DNA of 64,000 nt from Rhynchopus sp. YZ270_cl-10 (Eukaryota; Euglenozoa; Diplonemea; Diplonemida; Diplonemidae), in the NCBI GenBank assembly GCA_964035575.1, contig OZ037876.1, positions 248,001 to 312,000 on the forward strand. The letters are read 5' to 3'. Below the pieces are notes generated by a model. That model saw nothing but the letters and a program-made list of their open reading frames with translations, was not told the origin of the DNA and ran no database searches. A program made the translations under genes and the position numbers. Position 1 is the first letter of the stretch; every line of letters starts with the position of its first letter. Below, piece after piece: positions 1 to 13,321 of the stretch.

Positions 1-633
1 TAGAGTGCAGAAACCGTTGGTTTTCAAACACCATTTTGAAAAAAAAATAAAAAAAGGGAGGGGGGAAAAATGCACGCAACCCAGTGTATTTGTGTAAATG
101 AGGGGGTATGGGTGTGGTGGTGCTGTGGTGATTGAGGGGTAGGGGGTGTTTTCTTGACGAATGTCCAGATTTTGAGAGATGATGGGGGAGAGAGAGAGAG
201 AGAGAGCGAGGGGGGACATTTTGTAATAGCATTGAGGGCCTCGTTCGTCTAAAAAAACTTACTTTTTTTTGGTAGCTTTTCGGCGCTTGTTAAAGCAAAG
301 AAATCGCAGGGAGGGGTCGGGGGAAAACAAACTGGGGGTGTTAACTGTAAATGCAGACGCTGACTGATGGAACGTAGACACACCACTGCAAAAACAAAAG
401 TTGATAAGATGACCCTAAGCCTCTCGTTGCTCACCTTCAAAAAATTGTACTTGTATTGCAATGCAGGCGGACATCAGACGCGTCCAGAGCTCAGCTCAAA
501 GAATTTATAAGATGATTGTGTCTATCGCGTCACACATCTTCTACACTATCGTGCTGTAACACGCTCAAAGAGAAGTCAAAAGTGAAAGCGCCTCACTAGA
601 TATCGGAGGACGCAAACACCCACAAATGTGTGC
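1..633. other. AT-rich intergenic stretch, no gene recognised
   Basis: No convincing coding region is visible. The stretch holds A/T and G homopolymers, a GA-rich microsatellite near 188-210 and one hairpin element at 401-438. A 70-residue minus-strand open frame at 249-461 has no recognisable features and I do not call it a gene. Confidence 0.6.
401..438 (+). repeat. Hairpin element, family A
   Basis: This copy reads GATGACCCTAAGCCTCTCG followed by TTGCTCACCTT. It matches other copies at 32231, 50387, 59583 and 60168. The arms around the CCTCTCG core can pair in part. The orientation is antisense to the neighbouring gene. Confidence 0.6.
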
Positions 634-3600
634 TCACTTCACCCGCTGTGGCTTAGGTGATTTTGGAGATTTCAGAGGCGCAGCCTCAGCAGGCGTGTCG
701 CTGACGTTTAAGGTGTCTTTGTCCCCCTTCTCCTCAAGGCGGGGCCGCAAGGTGAAGTGGTCCTGGATCTTGACAAACTGCTGCGGTTTTGCAACGTGGA
801 CGACTTGTGTGAGGCGCATCAAGAGCTGCGGGGCGTTCTGTGTGTTTTGGTAATTTGGTTCATATTGTACTATGTTATAAATTGCTAAAGATAAAAATGA
901 TAAAGGAAACGTTGGTAAGACGAGCCTAGTCAATGATCATACCTCCTGTGCAGGAAGCACACCCGACCCTTTCACAGACTCCCCCGCCTGCAGGTACGCG
1001 ATGCTCCGCAAGACCCTCACAATGTCACGCTCGCGCACCGGCAGCTTCGAGAGGTTGCCAAACTGCAGCACCACCTCGTGGCAGGCTTTGTGCATCTGGC
1101 CGTCCAAGCCGACAAGGTCCTTCTTGATAAGGGTGAGGACACAGACCTTGCCCTCCTTCAGGCCGATGTCGTACTTTCCGTCGGACTCCCGCACCTGGAA
1201 CTCTGGCGGCAGAGGGATGAAGCGGATCGAGTCGTTTTCTGTGGGCGGGCGTAGGTTCTTCTCCCAGCTCACGGACTCGAAGGGTGCCCAGAACTCGCGG
1301 GGGATGACGGTTGTGTTGGACGGCAGCGAGCGCGTGCCCACTGGGGGCCGGATGAGCTCGAAGCGCACCTCAGACGTGGTGGTGGCGAAGTACTTCGCAG
1401 AGGTGGGGAGGAAGGTGACCGGCTGCCGCCCGATCTGGACAAGCTTCTGCGTGACGCCATTGGAGTAGTCGAAGGGTGCGGGGACGACAACGACTGTCAT
1501 GCTGACACGGGTCACTGTGGGCTTGGGCTGCACCTTCTGGTCAGGGAGGAGCGGGAGGGCAGCTTTGACGGTGAGGTTCACAATCTTCTTCAGCTGTCTT
1601 TTGACGGTGTTCATGTGTCGGTAGCACACCCTGCGGAGGATGAGAGAGAGGGCCTCGATGGGACAGCCGTCGACCTCAAGCCTGATGCACGCAGGGTGGT
1701 TGTTGTTGTCGCGCTTGATAGTTGCGATGGGGACACCTTCAAAGAACAGTGTAGAGTCCTGCACGGAAAGCCCGTCATCGTCGTCGTCACAGTTACCAGG
1801 CGTGCGGTGATTCAACTCCAACATGTCTGACCGGCTCCCTCCAGCAACCTGCACAATGATCTCAGAAGGCGCATCGAACACAGGTGTGTCCGGGTCAGTC
1901 GCCTCCACACCAGGAACAAGCTGCAGAGGCTCGGGTTCAGCACCGCTTGTCGGGCTGCAATAGTAAATGCAAGGGTGTGGGATGAAGATCTCCGTAGGGT
2001 TGTCGACAGCTTCAATGTTGATGGTCGTGTTGATGGTGCACGAATCGTAGCCTGGTGTGGTCTCGTTAGGAGGGGCTTCGATGTCGTACGGACCTGCGTC
2101 CTTCGAGAGACACACAAAGACGTTGACCTCGCGCGTGATGTCGGTGTTGGGTATGGCAGACGTGTTGCGGTAGCAGAGGTACTTGGCAAGCTGGTTGATT
2201 GTCTTGTACGTAGGCTGCACAGTGTTCTCGTCGAAGTGCAGCTTCACATGCGTATCGGACTGGGTGATCTTTGCGATAACAGTTTGGCTTGCCTGCGACT
2301 TTGGGTCCTTTACCTCCTTGATGTCTGTGCACAGCAGGCCGGTGGTCTTTGTGAGCACGTTGATGTAGTGCAGGTGGTACGGGTCGTGAAAGGCGACCTC
2401 GTCCTCCTCGGACACAGGGTTGGCGATGCTGACCATGATGTAGCCACGTTTGATCACACTCTTTGCGTCGATGCCTACCTTGAACTTTGTCGACAGCGGC
2501 ACGTAGTCACTGCCCTCAACGTAGACGAAGTGGTTGTACGACGGCGCGAGGGAGAGGATCTGCGGGAGCACGTTCACGAGGAGCTTCACCTTTGTGTCGG
2601 CCACGTCGTCGCCAGCGTTGACCTTGATGGAGAACGCCCTGATGCCGGGGCGGAGCGAGGACGGGTCGTTGTTGTTTTTGTACACCACCACGCGAAGCAG
2701 CAGCTGGCCGGCGTCCATCGGAAGTCCGTACACCGGTGTAGTGACAATGCTGCTCTGCCTGCGCACAACTGCCTGCGACGAGACATTCAGCGAACTAGAC
2801 TGCAGACTGTCGCTACGCTCGGGACGTAGCGGGGATGATGGCGGCGCCACACTCATACGCTTGCATTTCACAATGGGCGGCTGGATGGGCTCGAAAGAAA
2901 GCTTGTTGCTGGAACAGTCCTTCATCCCGAACGGCCGCTCCAGCTTCTGCCCACCCAGGAAGTTGGACAGCGACGGCACCCTCTTCGCTCTTGGCGAGGA
3001 CGGCGAAGACTTGCCTTGCCTTGACTTGCAGGGGAGGCCCTGCCAGCCAGGCCACTTCTGCGCCAAGGCTATGTAGAAGCGGATCATTGCGCCTGTCGAC
3101 ACAGTTTTGTGTTCGAACGTGCCGACCTTTAGTCCACCGATCTTGACATCTTGCACGCCGTCCACGATGGGGCCGAGTGTGACGTAGACGTGGTCCCTGT
3201 GTGCGATGCCCTCACGGTTGTACTGTGCTGCCTGTGCAGACTGCGGCATGATATCAAGCACGTCGAGCTTTGCTGCGCCTGAGGCGAGCTCGACGGAGAT
3301 GAAGCCTTCCTTGATGTCCGCGGTGTCGGGGTCGGTGAACAGCGCACCACCGCCTACCTGCAGGCCAGTGTGCTCCTCGAAGGAGCCTTTGCGGTAGATG
3401 AGGTCCGTAGAGGGCAGCGTGACAACGGTTTTGTTGTTGATTGCTTGGATCGGCATTTCAATGACCGCCTGCGATGTGGCACTGAACGAATCCGTCACCG
3501 TCACGCGGAGAGTCTTCTTGAAGCAGTCAGGGTCTTCAGAGGAGTTCCGGTAGTACAGGTTCTTCAGAAGCGAGAGAAGCTCCTTTTTGCGTATCTTATT

Positions 3601-6600
3601 AGTGTGCGGCTTCTTCTGTGATGTGTCGAGTGTCTTGCGTCGGTCTGAAGACCGTCCTAGAGAGATTGAGAACGTCGACGTGCCCGGCTCTGGGGGAACA
3701 AACATCGCAGACGGCTTCGAACACCCAACCATCTTGATGAAGCACATCTGCTTCTTGAACTCCTGAATCTCAAACGCCTTTGAGTCCTCAAGCAGCCCGA
3801 GCTGGTCGTCGCTGGTCAGACCCTCTAGGATCTCCACCTTAATCGCGCCACCGTCGAAGACTGCAACCATATCGTCGTCCTTGAACACGGGGTCGGGTAT
3901 TTCAAACTGCCCAAACTTTTTGTTGCCCTCATTTTCGATATACTTTTGTGTGAGGAAGCGTTGTGGGAGGGTCATGATTGGGAGGCAGACGCGGACACCT
4001 ATTTTGGCTTTTGCTGGAGGCGATGCGGGCATGGCTGCGTCGTAGGACATGAACGTGATGTTGATCCAACGGAGGCCTGGGTTAGGGCGGGAGGCCTTAT
4101 TGCAGAAGCACACTGCACGCAGGAGCACCGTGATCAACTCCTCTGTCAGGTTCGTCTGCACAAACTCAAGACGCATCCACGCTTGCGACGTCGCACCTTC
4201 GTACGTCCCCGACGAGTGTGCACCACCCACCTCGCTTGTCCACTTCGCCAGCCGCCGACCCCTCCACTGAACCGTCTTATCCACATTGTCGACCACAAGC
4301 AGGTTATGAAACGACCTCAACAGCAGTGTATCCCCCGACTGCACACCTTGCTCCACCTTAAAGTTCAACGTCCCACCTTGGAACAGAGAAGGTCCATACT
4401 CAGGCACGCCGATGGAGTGTTGGTTCTCCACAAACCCGTCTGGGGTGACTGGTGTCACTGCAGCTTCAATAAATCGTGACGATTCGTGCGACTGCCCGGA
4501 GTTACGGTATATCACACAGAGGCTGCTGGTTCTGGCGAGACAGAGGAGGTTGGGGCCGATCTCTTCATTGAAGCAAAGGTTGATCCAGCAGGAGAACGTT
4601 AGTGGGTGGTTTGGGAAGGATGCATCGGTGTAGGTACATTCTATGCAACGGCGTGGGCGGTATGGGTACTTCGACTGTGTAGAGAACTTCAGCGACTTCA
4701 GCACCTCCGCCACCTTCCAGAGCGGCACGGTGTTGGAAAGCTTGATCAGCACGTCGTACGGTGTGTCATCATGGTGCAGCAGGCTGCCCGCAACCACCTC
4801 CCCAACCTCATGCCCATTATGCTGCACAATCGTTCTTGGCCGTTTCGACTGAATGTACTTCATCTCCACACCCTGGCCATGCATCTGCAGACGGTCCCCT
4901 TCAATAGCTACAGGGTTGAGCACAATGGACAGCATGCTCCCCGCAGCCTCACGCTCGGGGAACATCCCTATGAGTTCTGAGAAGAAAGGTAACCCTGCAC
5001 GCTTTCCGTCGTGCAGTTTATCAGTCATATTGTATCCAACGTGGCGCATCGGTACCGGCAAATGGAAGAATGGTGCAATCGGTTCAAGGATGACCTTGCG
5101 CATAACAGTGCATGTGTAGAGCTTCAGGTCAGGGTCGTCCAAAGGGCATGGTGCAATACCTAGTGTAACGGAAACTGTGATTTCTCGGGGTAAAAGCGGC
5201 TGCGAAGGGCTCCATCCCTCACAATGCGGCAAAAAGGTGATCTTCTGCAGAAGCCAATCCAGCTCTTTCATAGGGTTCACGTTTTTGTTGATGACGAGGT
5301 CTGCGCGAAGCAGGTTGTGGCAGTGTTCTGAACCGGATTCTGTTGCCTCACGCTTTACCTCGATCTCCAAGCGTGGGTCTTGATTGAACGGTCCTTGCTC
5401 CGGCGTACGGCCTTGAATCTTCGCGACTCGGCTGATGCCATTCAATCCACGCCCCAAACGGACCAGCTTGCAGCCTTCGTTGAAGCACCGCCGCGACGTT
5501 GCTATCACACCCAAATTGTCTCCTTCTGTGTACCCATCTGTGATGGCGACGTTGAGCTGGAGCTTCGCGACTAGGTTGTTTTTGTATGGGTTGAATTCCT
5601 GCTTCATGACGAAGGTGCTGCCTATGAGGCAGGGTGTTTCGGATGTGCCCATGACGTAGCGTGTTGTGAGCGGGCAGGTGAGCGCGATGGGCTTCATGAG
5701 CTCTGCCTTGCCGAAGGAGTACTCTGAGAAGATCGCGTCGAAGTCGACAGTCATTTCCACCTCCATGCCGCAGCGGGTGTCCATCTCTTCGTTGACGATG
5801 GGGCGTTGCTGGCGTTCGTGGAGGGTGCGGAGCAGGGCTGCCTCGATTTCCAGGCGTTTCCGTTCGCGTTGTTGAGACTCACTGCAGGAGAGGCTTTCGA
5901 CCTTGGCAAGCTCCATGCGTTCGTCTGATTCAGAGATGCGCAATCGCTGCCTCTTCTGACTCTCTGCACCCTCCACCTCAGCACGCTCGCGGCGGTATTC
6001 ACTCTGCTGTGCCTCGTACAGCTCAAGGCTCCGCAACTCCCTTCTCTGCTCCTCCAGACGGCACTCCTCCACCCAGTCGCGCTGCTGCCGTTCGATGTGC
6101 ATCCACCCCGCCATCTCCCTCGAATGGAGTGCCTCGCGTTCCTTCCCCTCTGCGTTGATGAAGCGGTGCAGCTGCTGCTCCTGGTCTGCGACAAAGCGGC
6201 GACGTCTTTCGAGGAGGCGTTGCAGCTTGAGGAGTTTGTCCCTCTCAGCCTCGCCGTTGGTGCTCATTTCGTGGAGCGCGCATTTTATGATGGATTTTCG
6301 GAGAAGCGTTTCAAAGGTGCAGTGTTCTTCTGTTATGATTGAGGTGCGGTTGGAGAGTTCACCGGCAATGCAGGCGGCGGTGAGGAACTCTGTTTCGAGG
6401 ACGACACCACCATCCCAGCGTTGATATGCAATGCGCCTCCGCAGGCGTGACGACTCGCTCTCTATAGCACGCCTCAGATACGCCTCTTCTGCAGCAACGT
6501 TCAAATGTTCCAACGCCGTCTGTCTCTTTGCCCGCCGCAGACCCTCCCGCGTCTGCTGCATCTTCCTCTGTGCAGCCCTGCACCGTGCCCTGCTTCTCGC

Positions 6601-7017
6601 ATTCGCCTCCTCCAGTATACTCTTCTCGACATCCCATTTTCTCTGTCTCTGTCCAGACACATCCAATTCAGCCCGTCCCCTGCATTCTTCATAAAATGCG
6701 ACATCACACAAAATGTTTTGAACCGTCAAATCCCCTACATAAGCCTCAGGGTGTTCACCCAATGTGGTGCACGCACTGCGTGGACGGACTGCAGGTTGTG
6801 TCCATAACTTTCGTGCTAGAGTTGTTGAATTGGTGGTTAAAGCGGACCGAGGTCGTGGCAACGGGGTGAGGTGTGTGAGAACATTGTGTGATTTGTGCCG
6901 TTTGCGGTCCTGTTTATCATTATGCTCTTCGCCACGTCTTCCGCAGGCAGCGTGAAGTCCGGATCCAGAAGCAGGGAGCAAACGTAATGGCAATGATGGG
7001 ACAGCGTGCTCCTCCAT
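634..7017 (-). CDS. Giant coiled-coil plus multi-repeat protein, 2,092 aa, unknown function
   Basis: Two exons are supported: 7017-943 and 837-634. They join in phase 0 across a 105-nt intron with donor GTATGATC and acceptor CACACAG. Without splicing the frame would stop three codons past the donor. Residues about 100-400 are strongly charged (R/E/Q-rich) and look like a long coiled coil. From about residue 420 to the end there are at least six or seven diverged repeats of roughly 180 residues. Each closes with a hydrophobic stretch and an aromatic-N-x-S/T-type motif, for example YYRNSSEDP, LCYRNTSAIP and VCYRHMN, followed by a beta-strand such as TLRVTVTD. This resembles the cadherin-like/CSPG-type repeats of large adhesion proteins, but no signal peptide or membrane span is visible, so an intracellular or ciliary scaffold is as likely. 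The start is the first ATG of the open frame. The family is not recognised. Confidence 0.8.
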
Positions 7018-8071
7018 TAGGGTTTGTTTTTTAACTTATTTGAATCATAGAGAAGAAGAAGATTCTTAGAAGAAAGATTAAGATATTATTTTCAATCGAA
7101 AGATGGAGTTTATCCACCAGCGTCAAGAAAAAGAAGAAAAAGAGAAGCGGGGTTAGAAAAAGAAAGAAGGTTAAAAAACTGGAATAGTTAACAAGATAAC
7201 TTGAGGTCACCTAATATTGCCTGTTGGGATGGAAGGTGAGGATAAGAGGTTGAGAAGGGGGGGGAGGGAAGAAATATGGGAAAAAAAATTAACACTTTTT
7301 TTTTTTTTTGAAATAAAAGTGAGGGAGAGAGAGAGACAGATATTTTCCTTTTTTTTCAAAATATGGGAAGAGGGGGTCCAATAAAACATACTTTCCCCCT
7401 CCACAAATTTTGGGAGATTTTTTGGCATCAAAAACTTCACAATCCTCCTGTTTTTGTTATTTGTTTGCATTAGTGATTACCAGTGAATGACCAAATTAGT
7501 ATGAAGATGATTGGGCGAAGTTGGTGTAGATAATAGGATCTATTGGCCAGGTGGTAAAAACTGTACAAAAAAAAAACCTCTCTTGACAAGATATGACCTG
7601 TTTTTGTTTTCTTTAAAGTGGTAACCAACTAAGTTGGTGTTTGTTTTGTTTTTTCACGCTTTTCGAACAACGCCAAATGAGAATACGCTACAGCACTCTT
7701 TATGTTAAAGGACACAGAAAAATACGCACCAAATCTGGAGAAATGCAAAAAAAAATAAAAACGAACCTATTTTCTCTTCACTAAAATTGAAAACCCAAAA
7801 CTCCTGTCATTTTTTGACACACAAAAATCCCCCCCAAAAAGTCCCAAAATGTAAGCAAAAGTTGTTGGCTATAGTATACGCAATAAAACACATGGAAAAC
7901 AAATTCATATACTTTCAAATAAAATTTGAAAGCATTAGGGAAGTGTATAAAAAACAACAACAACCCAACAACACATGGAAAAAAAAAACACTCGATAACT
8001 TTTTCACTCGAAAAAACAAACACAACAAAGACTCGCAAAAAGGATGCACATCGATGCACCCTTTTGAAAAG

Positions 8072-8306
8072 ATATACGGTCCTTTGATCAGATCTCGACA
8101 GTTGTGTGCATTGCACGCTTTCACACACACGCGGATTGTGTGTGAAGAGTAGATTATTGCCTGAAGCACAGAAATGGGAGCGTCAGTAGCACAAAAAAGA
8201 TCGGGTGGGGGTCTCTGATCTATGCTGTCGTATATATTGACCCTAACACGCCATGGTCGTTCAAGACCTCTCCAGCGTGTCAGTTGCAAAAAAAAAAAAA
8301 AAAAAA
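8072..8306 (+). repeat. A-tailed dispersed repeat, copy 1 (SINE-like)
   Basis: The repeat begins near a TTGATCAGATCTCGAC motif and contains TGCATTGCACGCTT. It ends with CCTCTCCAGCGTGTCAGTT followed by a long A-tract. A second copy lies at 20555-20768 and a 5' fragment at 14841-14895. The 3' part can fold: ACACGC pairs with GCGTGT around an inner GGTC/GACC stem. The A-tail suggests retroposition, but no clear polymerase III promoter was found. Confidence 0.6.
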
Positions 8307-8340
8307 CACACACTCAAAAAAAAAAAACACAAAAATGAAA

Positions 8341-8373
8341 ACTTGAAAGATGAATGTGCCTCGCGCACATACC
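8341..8373 (+). repeat. Hairpin element, family B
   Basis: Reads CTTGAAAGATGAATGTGCC then TCGCGCACATACC. The arms TGTGC and GCACA pair around the CCTCGC core. Related copies lie at 8641-8674, 12681-12713, 35289-35326, 37365-37399 and 50851-50886. Confidence 0.55.
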
Positions 8374-10189
8374 AAAATAAAAAGTTCTAATACCATTCAC
8401 CTCTTTAAGGTCCGTACATGAAAAATGCCGTTTTATAAGAGCAAGAGCTTCTGTTTGCTTTCTTGAGTCAAGAACTCTCTCCGATGTCGCAAAAGCTTTT
8501 TTTTCTTCTTTTATTTTGTATAAGGTGTGCCTGCTGCAGAGAGAAAATGGTGAGCTAATAAAATCTTTTTGACAAGATGAACTTAAAGCGCTGTCTTGTT
8601 TACTTAGCAGTCACATTGAAGAGGAAAAAAAAGGGGAATACTTGAAAGATGAATAATGCCTCTCGTTACGTACACAAAAAGAACTCATAAGAAGCAGACG
8701 CCTACTGTGCGCACAACTCTCAAAAGAAATAGTTGTTTATGGAAAACACGAACGTAAGCCTCTTTAGTCATCACATCAAAAAAACAAAAAAAACACATTT
8801 TTTTTGGAGGGAGAAGCTGGCAGTATTACCAGCATTCATTTCGCAAACCAAAAAGTTTGTAGATGAACCCGAACCACCCGTTGCTAAGTCATCTCTAAAA
8901 AAAAAAACACAGAATATTGTGTATAGTTCGGTTTCAACACACATCATCTTGTCCTCCGAAACGCACCGGACAGAGGATGAACACGCGGCGGTTCAGACGG
9001 AGATGGCAAGGAGGGGGGGGGGAAGGAAATGGGATGGGGGGAATAACGAATAGACTCAAACCTTAACGAATATGAAGAAGTTCTGATATAATATAACAGA
9101 CCGGAAAAATGCAAATCTTCTTTTTTTTTTTTTTTTTTTTTGTACCAATTTTTTGTATCGCTTGCTGTGTCAAAAAGGAGACACGTTGTTTTGTTTTGCT
9201 TTGTTTTTCGTGCACATCCCAAAATGAAGTTAGGTTGGTATTGCAGATGGCACGCTTATTTCCTGCCCTGAAATAAGAAAATTGTGCGTTCTGAAGCATA
9301 GTAATATTATGAAAGAAGGGGTGCATATAGGCGACTCTCTGTGGTTGAGAAAAGTTCCGTTTACTAGTAACTTTTTGAAGGAAAAAAAAAAATGGCATTT
9401 TTGAAAGTTTGGGAAGAAAAAAAAAAGAAAAGAAAAGTTGGTAAGATGACCAGTCACCCACCTTATAAACACTTACTAACGTATTTGTAATTTTTTTTTT
9501 TTCAATCCATCCAATCGAAAGCACAGAACTAAAAATATTTGACAGCATTCTAACTAAAACCCTTTGTAAAAGAGTTCCGTTTCGTTGCTATAGCAGACAT
9601 ATCACACGTGGTTTTTTGTATTTTTTTGTTTTTGAAAACTTAATGGTTTTGTATTAGTGTGAACATCCGAGGATGAGCACCACCATTTTATTTCTGGTGG
9701 CCCGAACAGTTGCCGCACGCCAGTATCCCTATTTAAAAAAAATCAATAATCAAAAAGCTGAAACATCACAAAAAAAAAAGACAATGAAACAGCTTGTCTT
9801 GGGTCTTTTTGTGTGCTTTTTTTAAATTGGGAGGGGGGTTTTTTCTGAGTATTTTTTCTTTGTATATTGATGCTTTGCATAACAGTATTAGCCCTGGCCT
9901 GAATAGGCAGAAATTGCTGACAAGGTTGAGTTGTCCATCTTCAACAAAACAGGAACCATACCATCTAACGCAAGCAACACGAACACACGGTCTTCGCGAC
10001 TGGGAGTACTTTGCACACAAAAAAAAGCAAAAAGGATAATTCATTTTCCCCTAAAAAAAGGCGCCATTTTCAAGTTATTTCGCAAAATATTTTTCAAAAA
10101 AAATACCGGAACTGCGACAAACTGATGAGAATCGAAGTGCCCCCACCACCACCCTAAAAACCCCTATAGTATATGAAAGCTGTCCCTTA

Positions 10190-12290
10190 TTATCCAGCAG
10201 ATTCCTTGATACGAATTTGGTCAAACTTCTTCTCGAAGTTCTGCAGGCTCTCGTAGAATTCCTGAAGAGGGTGGTGGAAAACAAGACAAAAAAAAAATGC
10301 ATATTTTTCGCAGTGTTTTGTAGCCAAACAACACAAACTCAATTGAGCAGAGCAAAAAAAAAAAAAAAAATGAAGGGCCTCGCGGCACAGATTTGGTGAA
10401 ACTGGTTTAACATACCTCAGTTTTCCCCTCAGCGGCGGTGTGGCCATTGGTGTATCGCAGGATGAAGGGATGCTGAAGAAGCGTCTTGCAGCTGGGACGG
10501 TCATGAGGGTCCGTTTTGAAACAGGTGGCTGGAAAAAGGTGTGTGTGGTGATGTGAAAATAGCACGAATGCCTCTTGAAAAATAAAGTGAAGTTGATAGT
10601 GCAAACGCTGGGATGTCGAAAGAAAAAAGGTATCCCAGATCTCAAATGGTCACAAGAAACGGCTTGACAGAAGGGCATACTAACAAAGGAAACAAGCTCC
10701 TCGGTGCGGGGAAGCTGTGCTGCCTCCTCCGGGCCAGCTGCAAGGAAGACCTCGCACGACGTGAGCATCGCCTTCATCCGCATGCGCAGCTCGCTCATGG
10801 CGGTGTACTTCTCAAGGCGTTCCTGCTCACACACGTTCTGCGTGCCTGCCTTCAGCGTCGCTGCATTCACTGGAGCAGATGTCTCTGCTGGTGCACCCTC
10901 GGACTTCTCGCGTTCACGGATCTCAAGCAGGATTTCGTTGACCTTCCCAGGCACCCATGCAAACGGGGAGTTTCCTGTTGTGAGCTCAGATATGAGACAG
11001 CCAATCGCCCACACATCACTCTTGGTGCTGTACGTAAAGTCCCATGCCTGTTTGTGGTGTGGAAAATATGGGTGGTCAGAATGGGTCTGTGCATACCTCG
11101 GGTGCCATGTAGGGTAGGGAGCCAACGAGTCTGTTCTCTGTGATCTGGGTGACCATGTTCGGCAGCTCAAGGCAGCTGCCGAAGTCGATGATGCGGACGA
11201 AGCCTTCGTCGGCGAAGTGGTCGTGCTCGATCATGACGTTGTCTGCTTTCAGGTCGCGGAAAACGACACCTGCGTCGTGGATGGTGTCCACTGCAATCAG
11301 GATCTGGCGTGCAAGGTCTGCGATCTTCCTCTCCTCCGGGATGCCAACAGAGATACGCTGGTCAAGACGCCTAGGGACACCCATCGGCTGCGACATCTCC
11401 GTCAGGTCGACGGTCTGGATCGACCTCTGTCTTCGCTTCTGCTGGTCCTTCTCCTCCATCATCAACGCAGACTCGGAATGCGCACGGCTCACACGCTGCG
11501 GGATGGAGTTCGGCACGGGGTGCTCCTCAAGGAGGAACTGCGTCAAGGTTGTGCCGTGGATGAACTCCATGGAGATCCAGATCTCCTTCTGCTTGAACAT
11601 TGTGGGGTTCTGCAGGAACACGTCGTAGAGGCGAGCGAAGGGGAGACGGTCGCTGCTGTGCTTTGCTTCGTGCTTTTCGATGACGCGCTGCCACAGCACC
11701 ACCTCACGTACAAGCACACGCCCCGCGAGGTGCGGATCCGTACTCCGGTCAGGGTGGCGGAGGACCTTCACAGCGACGTCGTCACCCACACGGTCGTCGC
11801 GTGCACACCACACAGTCCCAAAGGCACCGATGCCTACGTTGCGGTGTGGCTTGAAGATCTTTCGTGGCGGCCCGCGGGAGATGAGCTTCCGCAGTGGGAT
11901 TGTGTCGCAGGGCACCTCTGGGTTGCCGGGTACACCAAAGCTCTGAACGAGCTGCTGCATGTGGCGTGCGCGGGCGTTCCTTCGGCGTGGCTTCGGTGCA
12001 AGGAGATTGAATGATTCGGGGACAATCTCGTGTTTGCAGTTGAGGCACTGCCGTACGCCTCTCGAGTCGACCAGGCAGCACCCCGAGCAGAAGACCTTCC
12101 CGCACGGCCTGCAGTGATGCCGACGGCGCATGAACCAGAACCGTCGTGTGCACGTCGTGCTCGAACACATCAGTGCCTCCCGGTCGTCCATCCACGCCCA
12201 CTCATCATCGTTGCCTCCGTTCAGCAGACCACTGCTTCTCACCTCAGCAAATGCATCTTCCATTGCATGCACCGGTGCGTGGTGTGACAA
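10190..12290 (-). CDS. FYVE zinc-finger protein kinase, 581 aa
   Basis: Four exons join in frame: 12290-11097, 11047-10681, 10528-10416 and 10261-10190 (introns of 49, 152 and 154 nt, donors GTATG). Residues 31-88 form a FYVE-type zinc finger: W-x-x-D, four CxxC-type pairs and the basic RRRHHCRPCG patch that in known FYVE domains binds phosphatidylinositol 3-phosphate. The kinase domain follows. It has glycine loop GIGAFGTV (153-160), VAVK with K175, FRDLKADN (344-351), DFG (369-371) and PYMAPE (393-398). An insert of about 60 residues lies between subdomains V and VI. The HRD histidine is phenylalanine. The splice into AWDFTYSTKSDVWAIGC and then CFKTDPHDRPS restores subdomains VIII-XI, which supports the model. 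Likely an endosome-targeted serine/threonine kinase; the substrate is unknown. A second ATG ten codons in is an alternative start. Confidence 0.88.
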
Positions 12291-13321
12291 CGTTGTGTGA
12301 TCCTTTTATTTGATCAGTTCTGTCAAATATGATATTCGAGTGATAGAGCACGAAGCCTCGACTAAAAAGGGATGAGTTATATGGAGGGAAAGAGGTAAAA
12401 AAATGGAAGGTTTTATTTTGCACAAAAGGTGATTGCAGAGAAGAGGGAGAGAGAGAGAGGAGGAAGTGAAAAAAATGGTGTGGCTAAGAAAAACGCAAAG
12501 TTGTTTTTTTTTGGAAATCATGAAAATCCGAGAGGGAAAAAAAAAAAAGACATTTTGCAAATCAAGCATAATTAGAAAAGAAAAAAAGAGCTGGTTGAAG
12601 AAAAAAAACGCTTCGTAATTGCCACACCGCATTGACAAAAAAGCTGAGAGCTTTTTCAGCATTCACACAAATGAAGAAAATTTGTAGGATAAATATGCCT
12701 CTCGTGCACATCCTTCTTCTACTCTCTCGGTAGATTGTTGTTTGTGCGTAAAGTGTGTAATAAATATAATGTGTTTGGAGCTCCTGAAAACCCCATTTTG
12801 CGTACTTGCCATACAGGAATACCCTCTTTTGCGTAGTCTTAGTATTTTTTATTTCAGGAGCACCAGTGTTGATATTTTTATTACTGCAATACGCTCCTAC
12901 TGACCTGTCCGTGAAGAGGAAACCTCTTTTAGGCCCAAAAAGACAGTGCAATATCCCCTATTCTTTTGCCACCCTTTGCAGACAGTCTTCACCATCATTG
13001 TCTTCCACCCCTCCCGTCTTCCACCTTTCATTTGCCTCCTCCTCTTTGGGGGTAAATAAGGCCACCCTCAATGTTCACAGTACACAAAAGCAAAATCACA
13101 AAGGCAACATCCTTCAATCCACCTCCCCACCACCACCACCCCCCTACCTCTGGGCTTGAAAAAGCCAATATTTCTCTCTTTTCTTTTTAACGCAAAGCAA
13201 AGCAAAGCAAAGCCCATAAACGCACAATACAGCCAAAAAAAAAACCTATGTGACTATCGAAAGCCACGATCCTTTTTAACAACCCACAGCCCTTCCCCAT
13301 CTTTTTTTGTTTTTTTTTAAA
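12291..13321. other. AT-rich intergenic stretch
   Basis: No gene is recognised. It has polyA/T tracts, a family B hairpin at 12681-12713, and near 13190-13215 a short tandem of an AAAGC-type pentamer. Confidence 0.55.
12681..12713 (+). repeat. Hairpin element, family B
   Basis: Reads GTAGGATAAATATGCCTCTC then GTGCACATCC. It has the same CCTCTCGTG core and GATGAAT-like lead as the other family B copies, with a short GGAT...ATCC closing stem. Confidence 0.55.

Larger units (their letters stand above)
7018..10189. other. Repeat-rich intergenic region
   Basis: No gene is recognised in this 3.2 kb. It contains long A/T tracts, an A-tailed dispersed repeat at 8072-8306, hairpin elements near 8341-8373, 8571-8615, 8641-8674 and 8746-8776, and a pyrimidine-rich stretch (read on the minus strand) directly upstream of the gene starting at 7017. 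Short open frames here are translations of homopolymer-rich DNA. Confidence 0.6.

Noticed and set aside
249-461. 70-codon minus-strand ORF
   Set aside because: Overlaps a hairpin element and has no supporting composition or motif.
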